Positions 24,805-34,549 of a stretch of 64,000 nt of DNA are shown piece by piece. Source of the stretch: an uncultured Aeriscardovia sp. GTDB taxonomy: Bacteria; Actinomycetota; Actinomycetes; Actinomycetales; Bifidobacteriaceae. Made by a program: the position numbers and the translations under genes. The stretch spans positions 1,054,001 to 1,118,000 of the forward strand of contig CAIFER010000001.1 of assembly GCA_903789525.1 (NCBI GenBank). The letters run 5' to 3'. Numbering within the stretch: the first letter of the stretch is position 1; the number at the start of each line of letters is the position of its first letter. The notes beneath the pieces are model-generated. The model worked only from the letters and a program-made list of their open reading frames with translations. It did no database searches and was not told the origin of the DNA.

Positions 24805-27774
24805 TTACTTCATTTGTGCCACAGCTGCAGCACGTGCCAGACGACGCTTCGTCCGCATCCGCAGGAAGATCTTGCGGATCTCAGTTGCCCAGAGCGTTAC
24901 TGACGACAGCGCAAGTGCCTCAAACCACGAATGCCACGGCAGCGGAACCGTTCCGAATGCTGTGTTGAGGAACGGCACATAAATAACGACGAGCTGCAAA
25001 ACAAGCGACAACCCGAGCGATCCCCACAGCCACTTATTCGTGAACATGTGCTTAAACGCAGATTCTTCTCCTGAACGAGAGGCGAGGGCGTTGAACAACT
25101 CGGTAAACACGAGGATGGTGAAGCCCATCGTACGTGCCATTGTCAAGTCATACGACTTCGCAGACGGATTAAACGCGTAATCGTTGATAAGACCGCCTGG
25201 TAGATACAAATCCATGCCGAAGAGCGTGATAAACGCCATGATGAAGCCGACGAAGAAGATATCTCCCCACATTTCTCCATCAATCACGCGATCGGTGAGC
25301 TTGCGTGGAGGCCGATTGAGCACGTCATCCGACTCTTGATCCATACCCATCGCGAGCGCTGGAGCTGCATCCGTCAGTAAGTTGATCCACAACAGTTGCA
25401 CAGCAAGCAATGGCACGACGATGCCGGAACCCGATGCTTCTTGACGCAGACCAATCCAGCCGGCCAACAGCACGCCGAAGAACACTGTGAATACTTCGCC
25501 CATATTGGAGCTGAGCAGGAAGCGCAGGAACTTCTTGATGTTTTCAAAGATTCCGCGGCCCTCTTTGACAGCTTCGACGATCGTCGCGAAATTGTCGTCC
25601 TGCAGAATCATCTTGGCGGACTGCTTCGTGACCTCGGTGCCAGTAATGCCCATCGCCACACCGATATCTGCGGACTTGACAGCTGGAGCATCGTTCACGC
25701 CATCGCCAGTCATGGCGACGATATTGCCTTGCTTTTGCAGTGACTTGACGATGATGAGCTTGTGCTCCGGAGCCACGCGGGCGTAGACCGAATGCGTGGC
25801 GATTGTCTCGTCGAGCTTCTTTCCGGACAGCTGATCGAGTTCGTTACCGGTGATGGCCTTTTCACCCTTACGCGCGATACCTAGATCCCCTGCAATGCGT
25901 GCAGCTGTCAGCGGATGATCGCCAGTAATCATGACCGTGCGAATACCGGCATGATGTGCTTGAGCGACGGCCGGACGCACCTCTGTGCGCGGCGGATCGA
26001 TGATGCCGACCATGCCGCCCCACACGAACTTTTGCTCGATCGTGTCAGCCTGCTCTGACACTTCACCAGCGTCACCAGCTGCGTTGGAACGAATGCCTGG
26101 TATCTGCGCTACACGCTCAATCCCGTTGAGCGGACGATACGCCATGCCAAGCGTGCGGTATGCCTGCGACGACAGATCAGCAACTTGCTGCAAGATCGTA
26201 GCCCGGTCACCATCAGTCATCGGACGGACCTGACCTGCTACAGCAATGCGGTCACAGTAATTGAGCAACACATCTGGTGCACCCTTGGCGAACAAGCGCA
26301 GGAAACCAGTGGCGTTATCGCGCATAATCACCGTCTGGCGCTTGCGCTCGGACGTGAATGGAATTTCACCCACGCGCGTATAACGCTGTGAGCCCCCACG
26401 ATAGGCACCAATCTTGCGTGCTCCAACGATGACAGATACCTCAGTCGGATCACCTTCGCACTCCCACGTGCCCTTATCGGTATGGACAAGATGACCATCG
26501 TTCGCGAGCGCTCCAACGCCCAGTACCACGCGCGCTTCGTGACGCAACGGGTCATCCGCAGGAATTTCATGACCTTGATCGTCGGTCAGCTGGCCACTCG
26601 GATCGTAGCCAGAACCGGTCAAACGCGTGCGACCGGACGGCGACAGCACCGTTTCGACCGTCATCTCATTGCGCGTCAGCGTGCCCGTCTTATCCGAGCA
26701 AATGACCGACGCAGAACCGAGCGTTTCCACCGAGCTGAGCTTCGTGACGATCGCATGATGCTGAGCCATACGCTGAACACCAAGAGCAAGCACGATCGTC
26801 AAAATCGTTGCGAGACCCTCTGGAACAGCTGCAACAGCGAGAGAAACAGCCAGCAGCAGCGCGTTGATGCCATCTTCGAAGGAATGGAAGCCTTGCGACA
26901 GCCACAGAGCGATGATCACGACGACGCAAATCGCAATAACTGCGATGCCAAGCACCTTGGAAACTTGCGCCATTTCCTTTTGCAGCGGCGTCTTCGAATT
27001 GGAGTCGGCAGCGGAAAGCATGTCCGCAATCTTGCCAACCTGCGTGTGCATGCCGGTACTCGTCACAATGGCACGACCCGTTCCTTGCGTGACAGCGGTG
27101 CCATTGAAAATCATGTTCGTACGATCGCCCAGCGCTTTGACGGATGCCAGCGGTGCCGTCGACTTTGCCACCGGGACGGATTCGCCCGTCAAACTCGCCT
27201 CGCTCATGCGCAACGATGCGGTCTGATACAAACGGCCATCAGCAGGGACGGTATCTCCTTCGGCGAGGACGAGCACATCGCCTGGAACGATATCCGTTGT
27301 ATTAATGCGCTGAACCTGCCCATCACGCAAAACGGAAGCAGTTGGCTGAGTCATTTTCGCAAGCGCATCGACAGCTTCCTCGGCCTTGGACTCCTGCAAA
27401 TATCCCAGTACCGCATTGACGATCAGCACAACGATGATGACGAGTGCATCAACTGGGACAGCTTCATGCTCGGCGTGCGGCTGATTATTTTGCACCACCC
27501 ATGTGATGAAAGAAATGATGGTGGCGGCAATCAGCAAGTAAACGAGCGGATCCTCGAACTGACGAAGGAATTTCTTCCACTTCGGCTCGGCCTTTTTGCT
27601 TGCGAGCTTGTTCGGACCAAACTTTTCCAGACGCCGAGCTGCTTCTTCACTACTGAGCCCACGCCCCAGCGGTGTACCGAGCGCTTGCGAGACGTCGTCA
27701 AAGCTCAACTGCGAGGGATCTTTGTCCAGCTTCCCCGTTCGCTGATACGTATCTGAATCAGAATCAGAGGCCAT
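24805..27774 (-). CDS. P2-type cation-transporting ATPase (Ca2+-ATPase/PMR1-like)
   Basis: 989 residues from ATG 27774, preceded by CCGGAGGAGC; the extra upstream codons are not used. It has an N-terminal cation ATPase domain, two helices, the actuator with LTGESVPV, M4 with VPEGLATIL (cation-site Glu), phosphorylation Asp in ICSDKTGTLTRNEM (about 360), MTGDGVNDAPA hinge, and four or more C-terminal helices. The PEGL motif and length place it among P2A-like Ca2+ or Mn2+ pumps; the ion is not proven. It is divergent from fhaA across 324 bp. Confidence 0.92.
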   Translation of the reverse strand: MASDSDSDTYQRTGKLDKDPSQLSFDDVSQALGTPLGRGLSSEEAARRLEKFGPNKLASKKAEPKWKKFLRQFEDPLVYLLIAATIISFITWVVQNNQPHAEHEAVPVDALVIIVVLIVNAVLGYLQESKAEEAVDALAKMTQPTASVLRDGQVQRINTTDIVPGDVLVLAEGDTVPADGRLYQTASLRMSEASLTGESVPVAKSTAPLASVKALGDRTNMIFNGTAVTQGTGRAIVTSTGMHTQVGKIADMLSAADSNSKTPLQKEMAQVSKVLGIAVIAICVVVIIALWLSQGFHSFEDGINALLLAVSLAVAAVPEGLATILTIVLALGVQRMAQHHAIVTKLSSVETLGSASVICSDKTGTLTRNEMTVETVLSPSGRTRLTGSGYDPSGQLTDDQGHEIPADDPLRHEARVVLGVGALANDGHLVHTDKGTWECEGDPTEVSVIVGARKIGAYRGGSQRYTRVGEIPFTSERKRQTVIMRDNATGFLRLFAKGAPDVLLNYCDRIAVAGQVRPMTDGDRATILQQVADLSSQAYRTLGMAYRPLNGIERVAQIPGIRSNAAGDAGEVSEQADTIEQKFVWGGMVGIIDPPRTEVRPAVAQAHHAGIRTVMITGDHPLTAARIAGDLGIARKGEKAITGNELDQLSGKKLDETIATHSVYARVAPEHKLIIVKSLQKQGNIVAMTGDGVNDAPAVKSADIGVAMGITGTEVTKQSAKMILQDDNFATIVEAVKEGRGIFENIKKFLRFLLSSNMGEVFTVFFGVLLAGWIGLRQEASGSGIVVPLLAVQLLWINLLTDAAPALAMGMDQESDDVLNRPPRKLTDRVIDGEMWGDIFFVGFIMAFITLFGMDLYLPGGLINDYAFNPSAKSYDLTMARTMGFTILVFTELFNALASRSGEESAFKHMFTNKWLWGSLGLSLVLQLVVIYVPFLNTAFGTVPLPWHSWFEALALSSVTLWATEIRKIFLRMRTKRRLARAAAVAQMK

Positions 27775-28098
27775 GATGCTCCTCCGGTTTGCCGCGGAGT
27801 CGTCAGCCATCAAACGCACCGATCGGGAGCAAATGCCCAGCGTCGGATAGCTGCGCGGTTATCAGGTGAAGTGACGTTGATCGGCGCCACGCGTGCCATC
27901 TCATTTTAGCAAATAAGGATCGGCACCTACCCGTGACACCACCCCTGTGCATAAACGTGAGAATCCTGTTAAAACCGGCTTCAAATCATCCTTCAGACCG
28001 ATGTCGGACTGTTGCTCCATGTAAAATATAGGAAGTTACAGAAATCGTGTAGCGCAGATGGGTACGCAGGGCACAAAATCTCTGAGATCGGAGGAAAC
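27775..28098. other. Divergent intergenic region (cation ATPase / fhaA)
   Basis: 324 bp that must hold promoters for both the ATPase and the phospho-signalling operon. A TAAAATATA stretch near 28021 could be a -10 region for fhaA, but I cannot find a clear matched -35. No gene or hairpin was recognised. Confidence 0.4.
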
Positions 28099-28800
28099 AT
28101 GGGCGTTCTGGATGGCTTCGAAAAGCGCATCGAAAAAACTGTCAACGGCATGTTCTCTCGTCTCGGTTCCAAAGACCTGCAACCTGTTGATTTGTCGAGC
28201 GCTTTGGAGCATGAAATCGATTCTCAAGCTGCTCCGATGGGTCAAGACCGCACGGTTGCACCGAATGAGTATCGTTTCGAGCTGTCCACGCCAGACTTTG
28301 ATCGCATTGACAAGTGGGGATCTGAAGCACTGGCCAATGAGTTGGCTGACAAGCTGACCAAGTATGCGGAAACGCAGCATTACTCTTTCGTTGGCCCTGT
28401 TGTGGTGATTTTTGAAGAGAATCTCAACCTTCAAAAGGGTGACTTCCGCCTCACGTCTGAGTCCGTTCAAGGCAACGCAGCGCCGGTGACGGATAAGTCC
28501 AGCTCTCGCGACTTCCCTGTTCTGGAAATTTCCGGCCGCCAATATTTGCTCACTGCCACAAAGACGGTCATCGGCCGCGGCTCTGATTGCGATATCGTCA
28601 TCGATGATCCGGGAATCTCTCGTCATCATCTAGAAATCGACATTACGAAGAATGGCGTCATTGCACGCGATCTCGGCTCTACGAACGGTACGTACGTAGA
28701 AGGGCATCTCGTTCCAGCCGCCACGCTCATCAACGGCAACACGATCACCATCGGCCGCACTCGCATTCTCTTCTGGGCGAGTTCTGACCCTCACGAGTGA
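28099..28800 (+). CDS. fhaA: FhaA: DUF3662 and FHA domain protein
   Basis: 233 residues from the ATG at 28099, preceded by GGAGGAAAC. Residues 1-125 are the DUF3662 domain (MGVLDGFEKRIEKTVNGMFSRLG...). About 145-230 is an FHA phosphothreonine-binding domain: TVIGRGSDCDIVIDDPGISRHH and DLGSTNGTYVEG. In actinobacteria FhaA binds phosphorylated partners such as MviN and links PknB to cell-wall synthesis. The linker is much shorter than in mycobacterial FhaA. First gene of the fhaA-pknB operon. Confidence 0.95.
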   Translation: MGVLDGFEKRIEKTVNGMFSRLGSKDLQPVDLSSALEHEIDSQAAPMGQDRTVAPNEYRFELSTPDFDRIDKWGSEALANELADKLTKYAETQHYSFVGPVVVIFEENLNLQKGDFRLTSESVQGNAAPVTDKSSSRDFPVLEISGRQYLLTATKTVIGRGSDCDIVIDDPGISRHHLEIDITKNGVIARDLGSTNGTYVEGHLVPAATLINGNTITIGRTRILFWASSDPHE

Positions 28801-28814
28801 GCCCGTGAGCACTC

Positions 28815-29522
28815 ATGACTGAACTCACTTTTGCCATTCTCAAGTATGGCTTTCTCGCCTGCTTGTGGATTTTTGCATGGATGTCTATCCACTCCCTCCA
28901 CAAGGACGTGAATGCCTCGCTTCAGGCTTCTCACGGGGGCCGGCGCCACCAGTCGCGCAGACGCAAGCACGCCACGGATCCGGCGCAAGTATATGCGAGG
29001 GCTCACGGCGCTCCGGCCGTCCCTGAGGCAGGTCCGCGCATGCCAGTCCCTCCACAGCCGACACGCCCAGTTGAACGACCACAGTCTTCCGCAGCATCTG
29101 AGGACTATACGGCGTATCGGCTCATGGAAAACCCAGGCTCAGATAATGCGATTGAGTCACCATTTTTGGCACACTTGGTCAACAAAACAGAGAGCCGGGA
29201 GGCCGTGCAATCTGGTAAAAAGGTACCTCCGCTGACCATGCTGGTCATCATTGACGGGCCGCGCGCTGGATATACCGTCCCGCTTGAAGGAAAGCCGATT
29301 ACGCTGGGTCGTGGCACACAGAATTCAATCGTTTTGAGTGATGAGTATGTGTCCGCTCGTCATGCCCGCGTCTTCCCTGATCGCGCAACTGGTCAATGGA
29401 AACTGGAAGACTTGGGAAGCACGAACGGTACGTATGTCAATGAAGCGCGTATCAATGGAGTGATTACACTACCTCCGCGCGTTCCGGTGCGAATCGGTGC
29501 AACGTCTTTTGAACTGAGGTGA
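28815..29522 (+). CDS. fhaB: FhaB/FipA: membrane-anchored FHA domain protein
   Basis: 235 residues. The N-terminal helix (about 5-24, TFAILKYGFLACLWIFAWM) anchors the protein. A basic Pro-rich linker follows, and a C-terminal FHA domain (about 150-235) has ITLGRGTQNSIVLSDEYVSARHA and DLGSTNGTYVNE. The membrane-proximal linker is the usual Thr phosphorylation region in FhaB homologues. It is 14 bp after fhaA and 4 bp before pstP. Confidence 0.95.
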   Translation: MTELTFAILKYGFLACLWIFAWMSIHSLHKDVNASLQASHGGRRHQSRRRKHATDPAQVYARAHGAPAVPEAGPRMPVPPQPTRPVERPQSSAASEDYTAYRLMENPGSDNAIESPFLAHLVNKTESREAVQSGKKVPPLTMLVIIDGPRAGYTVPLEGKPITLGRGTQNSIVLSDEYVSARHARVFPDRATGQWKLEDLGSTNGTYVNEARINGVITLPPRVPVRIGATSFELR

Positions 29523-29526
29523 GAAC

Positions 29527-31344
29527 ATGGCAGATCACAAACTTCGCCTCGTCTCGACAGTTCTGAGTGATATCGGCTATGTTCGCGCTAACAATCAGGA
29601 TTCAGGTTTTGCTGGCTCGCGCATTATTGCGATGGCAGATGGCATGGGCGGTCATGCCGGTGGTGACACGGCATCCACGATCGCAATTCGTACGCTGGCG
29701 CACATTGAGCGCTCTGAACATCGTGGCTCTGTCCTTTCACTGGCGGAAACGTTGGAAAAATCGATCCTCGCTGCACACGATGCGATTGTGGGGCGCGCCG
29801 CCAAAGAGCAGAGTTTGTCTGGAATGGGCACCACGGTCGATACCGTCTCCCTCACCCGAGGTTGGTGGGTTATCGCTCACATTGGCGACTCGCGGGCATA
29901 TCTCTTGCGCGACGGACATCTTATTCGCGTCACGAAAGACCACAGTTACGTACAGCATTTGATCGATACCGGACGCATTACCCCAGAAGAGGGCCGCAAT
30001 CACCCACAGAAAAACGTGGTCATGCGCGTGCTCGGTGACTTCGATATCGATCCGCATCCAGATATTTCCATTCGAAAAGCGCAGCCGGGCGATCGATGGC
30101 TCTTGTGCTCTGACGGCTTGTGTGGGCCACTCGAAGATTCGACGATCCGCGAAATCATGATGAGCTACCCAGATCGCGAGCAATGCGCACAAAAACTCGT
30201 CAACGCTTCGCTCAAGGCCGGTAATACGGATAACCTCACCGCTGTCATTGGCGATGCACAGATTGCTCCGGCTGAACATTGGACTTTGATCAATCCCAAC
30301 GCCGGTCTGCAGGTTCCGCTCGTCGCAGGAGCGGCCATTAACGGCATTCATTCTATCGCTGACGTCGTTCATCGGCCAGTTGCAGCGGCACCGAAATTAC
30401 GCAATGAAGCCTCACCGGCGCAAAAAGCTGCCCTACTTATGGGTCGGGATGTGGCAGTCGACAGCAACGACACCGATTCCGCCGATCACACAGCTTCTCA
30501 CACTGCGGCAGCGAGGGGATCTCAGTCATCGAGAGCATCTCAGACGGATAAAAACGAGAAATCGCAGGCGCAACTGTCATCAGCACGTGGCAAAGCAGAC
30601 ACGACGGCAGAGACCTCGGCTACTCAGACAGAAAATGCCGGTAACGCTCCGGTTTCATCGGATTCTGTGAGCGAAAAAGACACGACAATCGGCGACGATC
30701 TCCAGCTCATCCGCCCGGTTCACGCCGATGATAAAGCAGACGATTCCATGCCGGACACGAGCGAAATTCCGATCGTTCAGAAGTCGAATGGCACGGTAAC
30801 CGCAGATCCGTCTGATCCGGATGTCCGCCACGCTGCCAATCAACGTAAACAAGAACAAGTCGAAGAACAAAAGTCGAAGCATCAACATCACATTCGACTC
30901 ATAATCCGGTGGTCAATCGGCGTCCTCATCGGCATTGTGGTCGTGGCCGCAGGGCTGATCGGGGCATATCAGTGGACGAGCCGACAGTATTTCGTCGGAG
31001 ATCACAACGGGTATGTCACAATCTTCCGCGGCGTGCCCACAAACGTATTTGGTATCCAACTGTCTCAGCCGATCCATCGCAGCACAACGAAAATCTCGTC
31101 ACTGCCGAAGGACTGGCGAACGCAGCTTCAGCAAGGCATTTCCGCGTCAAATAAGCAGGATGCATTGCGCCATCTCGCACAGATTCAGCACCAGGCTTCC
31201 CAAGCGGCACAGCAGCAAAAGCAGCTCAAGAATCAGCATCCAAGCCACAAGAAACAGGCAAAGCAGGAGAATCACACAGACCAGAAGAACGTCAAAAAGG
31301 GCACAGCTCAGCAGAAAGACGCGAAGAAGGCAGATCAGAAATGA
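29527..31344 (+). CDS. pstP: PP2C-family Ser/Thr protein phosphatase PstP
   Basis: 605 residues. The PP2C domain (about 1-245) has metal-binding motifs ADGMGGHAGGDTAS, GMGTTVDTV, HIGDSRAYLLRDG and GNTDNLTAVIGD. A Ser/Thr/Asp-rich linker (about 290-455) precedes a transmembrane helix (about 462-483, WSIGVLIGIVVVAAGLIGAY) and a small extracytoplasmic domain (WTSRQYFVGDHNGYVTIFRG). The tail is Gln/Lys-rich. It reverses PknA/PknB phosphorylation. Its stop overlaps rodA (ATGA). Confidence 0.96.
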   Translation: MADHKLRLVSTVLSDIGYVRANNQDSGFAGSRIIAMADGMGGHAGGDTASTIAIRTLAHIERSEHRGSVLSLAETLEKSILAAHDAIVGRAAKEQSLSGMGTTVDTVSLTRGWWVIAHIGDSRAYLLRDGHLIRVTKDHSYVQHLIDTGRITPEEGRNHPQKNVVMRVLGDFDIDPHPDISIRKAQPGDRWLLCSDGLCGPLEDSTIREIMMSYPDREQCAQKLVNASLKAGNTDNLTAVIGDAQIAPAEHWTLINPNAGLQVPLVAGAAINGIHSIADVVHRPVAAAPKLRNEASPAQKAALLMGRDVAVDSNDTDSADHTASHTAAARGSQSSRASQTDKNEKSQAQLSSARGKADTTAETSATQTENAGNAPVSSDSVSEKDTTIGDDLQLIRPVHADDKADDSMPDTSEIPIVQKSNGTVTADPSDPDVRHAANQRKQEQVEEQKSKHQHHIRLIIRWSIGVLIGIVVVAAGLIGAYQWTSRQYFVGDHNGYVTIFRGVPTNVFGIQLSQPIHRSTTKISSLPKDWRTQLQQGISASNKQDALRHLAQIQHQASQAAQQQKQLKNQHPSHKKQAKQENHTDQKNVKKGTAQQKDAKKADQK

Positions 31345-33074
31345 GCATCAGCTCTCGTCTGCGTCACAGCGGTCTGCTCCTCGCTTCATTTGCAGTTGGA
31401 CTGCTTGCATTCGTTCAAATGACCATGAGTTTGACCGGGACCGTCCCTCTGCGGTATGCCTATGCGCTCCTTGCTGATTTCGTCCTCATCATTGTGTGCG
31501 ATGCGATTTTGGCATGGCGTCAACCGATGGCGAGCCAAGCGATTTTGCCGACCATTACTCTTCTTTCGTTGCTGGGAATCACGGAAATCACCCGCATCGA
31601 CTACCAGCGATCAGCAAACGGATATCACTCCGATTCGGGGATGCGCCAGCTCATGTGGCTCGGCCTCGCCGTCGTGCTCTCCACGCTCCTCGTCGCCTTT
31701 TTACGTGACTACCGCAAGCTGCGCCAGTTCAGTTACGTGTGCATGGTGATTGGCCTGATTTTGCTAATTTCCCCGGAACTACCGGTCATTGGCCGCTCTA
31801 TCAATGGGGCCCGTATTTGGATTCACTTTGGTCCGTTTTCACTGCAACCGGCCGAATTTGCCAAGCTATTCCTCGCTGTCTTCTTCGCCGCTTACCTCTT
31901 TGACCGGCGCGATCAGCTCGCAGTCGGCGGCAAGAAAGTGCTCGGTGTGCGGTGGCCACGTCTGCGCGATCTCGGCCCTATCGCTGTTGTCTGGGTTATT
32001 TCTCTCGGCGTTTTGGTCCTTCAGCACGATTTGGGCACATCACTCATGTTCTTTGCGATGTTCGTCGGCATGCTGTTCGTTGCCACGCGGCGCAAGAGCT
32101 GGCTCGTAATCGGTGCGGTCGCCTTCTTCGCTGGAGTTGTCGTCGCTGCCAAGCTGTTCGCAAACTTCGCCAACCGCGTCAACATTTGGTTGCATCCGTT
32201 TGACCAGTCGCTGTATACGAAACAATTCGGAGGCACATATCAGGTCGTCCAGGGGCTGTTCGGACTCGCATCTGGTGGACTGTTCGGCACTGGGCTTGGT
32301 CAAGGGCACCCAGCGATCACCCCGTTCGCCAATTCAGACTTTATTTACACGAGCCTGGGCGAAGAAATCGGCATGACTGGTCTCTTCGCAATTTTGGTGC
32401 TGTACTTTATCGTCATTTCCGCAGGATTCACAGCCGCGATGCAAGTGACCGATGGGTTCGGCAAACTTCTCGCATCCGGTCTTGCTTTTTCAATGGCATT
32501 CCAGATCTTCACGGTGATCGGTGGAATTACACTCGTCATCCCACTGACCGGCCTTACGCTCCCATATTTGGCAGCAGGTGGTTCTTCGCTCGTCGCCAAC
32601 TGGATTCTCGCCGCAGTATTGCTCGTCATCTCGCATGCGGCCAATTCTCCTGAGACAGGCGGGTCACTCGCTGATCCGAAGCTTCGCCAAGAAGCGTTGC
32701 AAGCACTAGCCGCTCAACAGGCTCGCGAAAAGGCTGAGCAGGAAAAAGAAGAGGAAAAGAAGCAATCGAAGGAAAGCCCGGCGAAAGCGGAAGAAGACAA
32801 GAAGACACAGACTTCCGAGACACAGGCAGTTGACGACAGCGCCACATTCCCTGCGATCCCCATCCCTCCTCACCAGTCCACACCAGGACAGAAACCGGTA
32901 GAAGGAACAGAAACAGATAAGGGAACGGGAGCAGAGACAGCGACCACTGCGGTGAGCAGCGAAACGCAATCATTCGACCCACTTGCACCGGGCGCATTTG
33001 ATGACGACGCGCCGGCACCCGCACCGATGCAAGCTGGCACATCAGCCCACCACGGAAAGGAGGACACACAATGA
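31341..33074 (+). CDS. rodA: RodA/FtsW/SpoVE-family peptidoglycan glycosyltransferase
   Basis: 577 residues with about ten or more membrane helices to residue about 435. Family motifs are NGARIWIHFGPFSLQPAEFAKLF, LQHDLGTSLMFF, and FANSDFIYTSLGEEIGMTGLF. It polymerises lipid II with its cognate class B PBP, encoded next. A cytosolic C-terminal tail of about 140 residues is Lys/Glu-rich then Thr/Pro-rich (REKAEQEKEEEKKQSKES...), a likely phosphorylation or interaction region given the operon. ATGA overlaps join it to pstP and pbpA. Confidence 0.95.
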   Translation: MSISSRLRHSGLLLASFAVGLLAFVQMTMSLTGTVPLRYAYALLADFVLIIVCDAILAWRQPMASQAILPTITLLSLLGITEITRIDYQRSANGYHSDSGMRQLMWLGLAVVLSTLLVAFLRDYRKLRQFSYVCMVIGLILLISPELPVIGRSINGARIWIHFGPFSLQPAEFAKLFLAVFFAAYLFDRRDQLAVGGKKVLGVRWPRLRDLGPIAVVWVISLGVLVLQHDLGTSLMFFAMFVGMLFVATRRKSWLVIGAVAFFAGVVVAAKLFANFANRVNIWLHPFDQSLYTKQFGGTYQVVQGLFGLASGGLFGTGLGQGHPAITPFANSDFIYTSLGEEIGMTGLFAILVLYFIVISAGFTAAMQVTDGFGKLLASGLAFSMAFQIFTVIGGITLVIPLTGLTLPYLAAGGSSLVANWILAAVLLVISHAANSPETGGSLADPKLRQEALQALAAQQAREKAEQEKEEEKKQSKESPAKAEEDKKTQTSETQAVDDSATFPAIPIPPHQSTPGQKPVEGTETDKGTGAETATTAVSSETQSFDPLAPGAFDDDAPAPAPMQAGTSAHHGKEDTQ

Positions 33075-34549
33075 ACCCGATGAATCGATCACTACGGCAG
33101 CTCTTCATCGCCATCATCGTCCTCTTCACGATTCTGGGCCTCTCCACCACCGTGTTTATGGTCGTCCGCGCTAACACGCTCAACGAGGATCCACGCAATA
33201 CCCGTGCACTGTATCACGAATATGCTGTCCCACGCGGTTCCATCACCGCCTCAGACGGCACAGTTTTAGCGCAGTCAACACAGTCAAACGATGCCTTCCA
33301 ATACAAGCGCGAATACCCGGGTGGCTCTCTGTATGCGCCAATTACCGGTTATTTCTCCGTCGTCTCGCGAGCTGGCCACGGCATTGAAGCATCCGAAAAT
33401 GCACTGCTGACTGGCCAAACGGATAGTCTCTGGTATCAACGCCTGCGTGCACTCTTCACTGGTCAGGCAAATCACGGCGCCACTATCGAAACATCCATTG
33501 ACCCGTCACTGCAAAAGCTCGCTGTTCGCTTACTGGCAGGTCGTCGCGGTGCTGTCGTCGCCATGGATCCGCGTACTGGTCGCATTCTCGCGCTAGCTAG
33601 CTCACCGAGCTACGATCCGAACCAACTCGCCACACACGACACGAAAGCAGCAACGCGAGTGTATCAGGAACTCGCCGTTCAGAAACCAAGCCCACTCAAT
33701 TCCGTTGCCACGCAACAGCTCTTCCCACCGGGGTCCTCTTTCAAGATCGTGGTCGCCGCTGCTGCCCTCGAAAGTGGTAAATACACACCGGATACGCAAG
33801 TCAGCTCACCGAGTTCGTACATTCTCCCGGGCACCCATACGCCACTGACGAATTCGGAATCATGGCGCTACACAATGTCGACGAAGCTCAGCCTCGAAGA
33901 TGCATTTGCATACTCGTCTAACACTGCATTCGCTCAGATCGGCGTCTCACTAGGGGCAGATCAGATTTCGTCTATCGCCAACCATCTTGGTTTCGGCTCT
34001 CCGATCACGATCGATGGCTCGCAGACATCTGGCACACCGATGCGCACTGCCACCGCCGTCTTCCCAGCTCATCCGACAGACGCCCAACTCGCCCTCAACT
34101 CGATTGGCCAGGGTAGTACGACAGAAACCGTCTTGCAAAATGCCATGATCGCGAGCGCAGTCGCTAATAACGGCACACTCATGCAGCCCACACTCGTTGA
34201 CCGGGTTCGCAGCGCTGATCTGTCAGTGATCTCACAGACGACACCATCTATCTTTTCGCATCCGTTTAGCTCAACGACGGCTGATCAGCTCAACCAGATG
34301 ATGCAGGCGGTCGTCACGAAGGGATGGCCGCAGCTCGAAATTTCGCCATCCATCCAAGTGGCCGCAAAGACAGGAACGGCTCAGACAGGTTTCAACAATC
34401 AAGGCGCCACCGATAATTGGATTACGGGCTTTGCTCCGGCTTCGAATCCGAAGATTGTCGTTGCGGTGATGATTCAAGGAGAGAGAGGATTCGGTGGCAC
34501 GGTCGCCGGCCCGGTCATGAAGCAGGTGATGGAGGCGGCATTGAAATGA
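33071..34549 (+). CDS. pbpA: Class B penicillin-binding protein (PbpA)
   Basis: 492 residues. N-terminal membrane anchor (about 8-30). Transpeptidase motifs: SxxK in PPGSSFKIV (about 222), SxN in YSSNTAF (about 282), KTG in AAKTGTAQ (about 433). The dimerisation region is short, as in actinobacterial PbpA. It crosslinks peptidoglycan with RodA at the pole or septum. It overlaps rodA upstream and pknA downstream by 4 bp each, so translation is coupled. Confidence 0.96.
   Translation: MNPMNRSLRQLFIAIIVLFTILGLSTTVFMVVRANTLNEDPRNTRALYHEYAVPRGSITASDGTVLAQSTQSNDAFQYKREYPGGSLYAPITGYFSVVSRAGHGIEASENALLTGQTDSLWYQRLRALFTGQANHGATIETSIDPSLQKLAVRLLAGRRGAVVAMDPRTGRILALASSPSYDPNQLATHDTKAATRVYQELAVQKPSPLNSVATQQLFPPGSSFKIVVAAAALESGKYTPDTQVSSPSSYILPGTHTPLTNSESWRYTMSTKLSLEDAFAYSSNTAFAQIGVSLGADQISSIANHLGFGSPITIDGSQTSGTPMRTATAVFPAHPTDAQLALNSIGQGSTTETVLQNAMIASAVANNGTLMQPTLVDRVRSADLSVISQTTPSIFSHPFSSTTADQLNQMMQAVVTKGWPQLEISPSIQVAAKTGTAQTGFNNQGATDNWITGFAPASNPKIVVAVMIQGERGFGGTVAGPVMKQVMEAALK

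Noticed and set aside
26482-27756. 424-codon open frame on plus, antisense to the cation ATPase
   Set aside because: It has no ribosome site or domain, and Arg/His-rich composition typical of a shadow of the real gene, whose catalytic motifs are all intact on minus.
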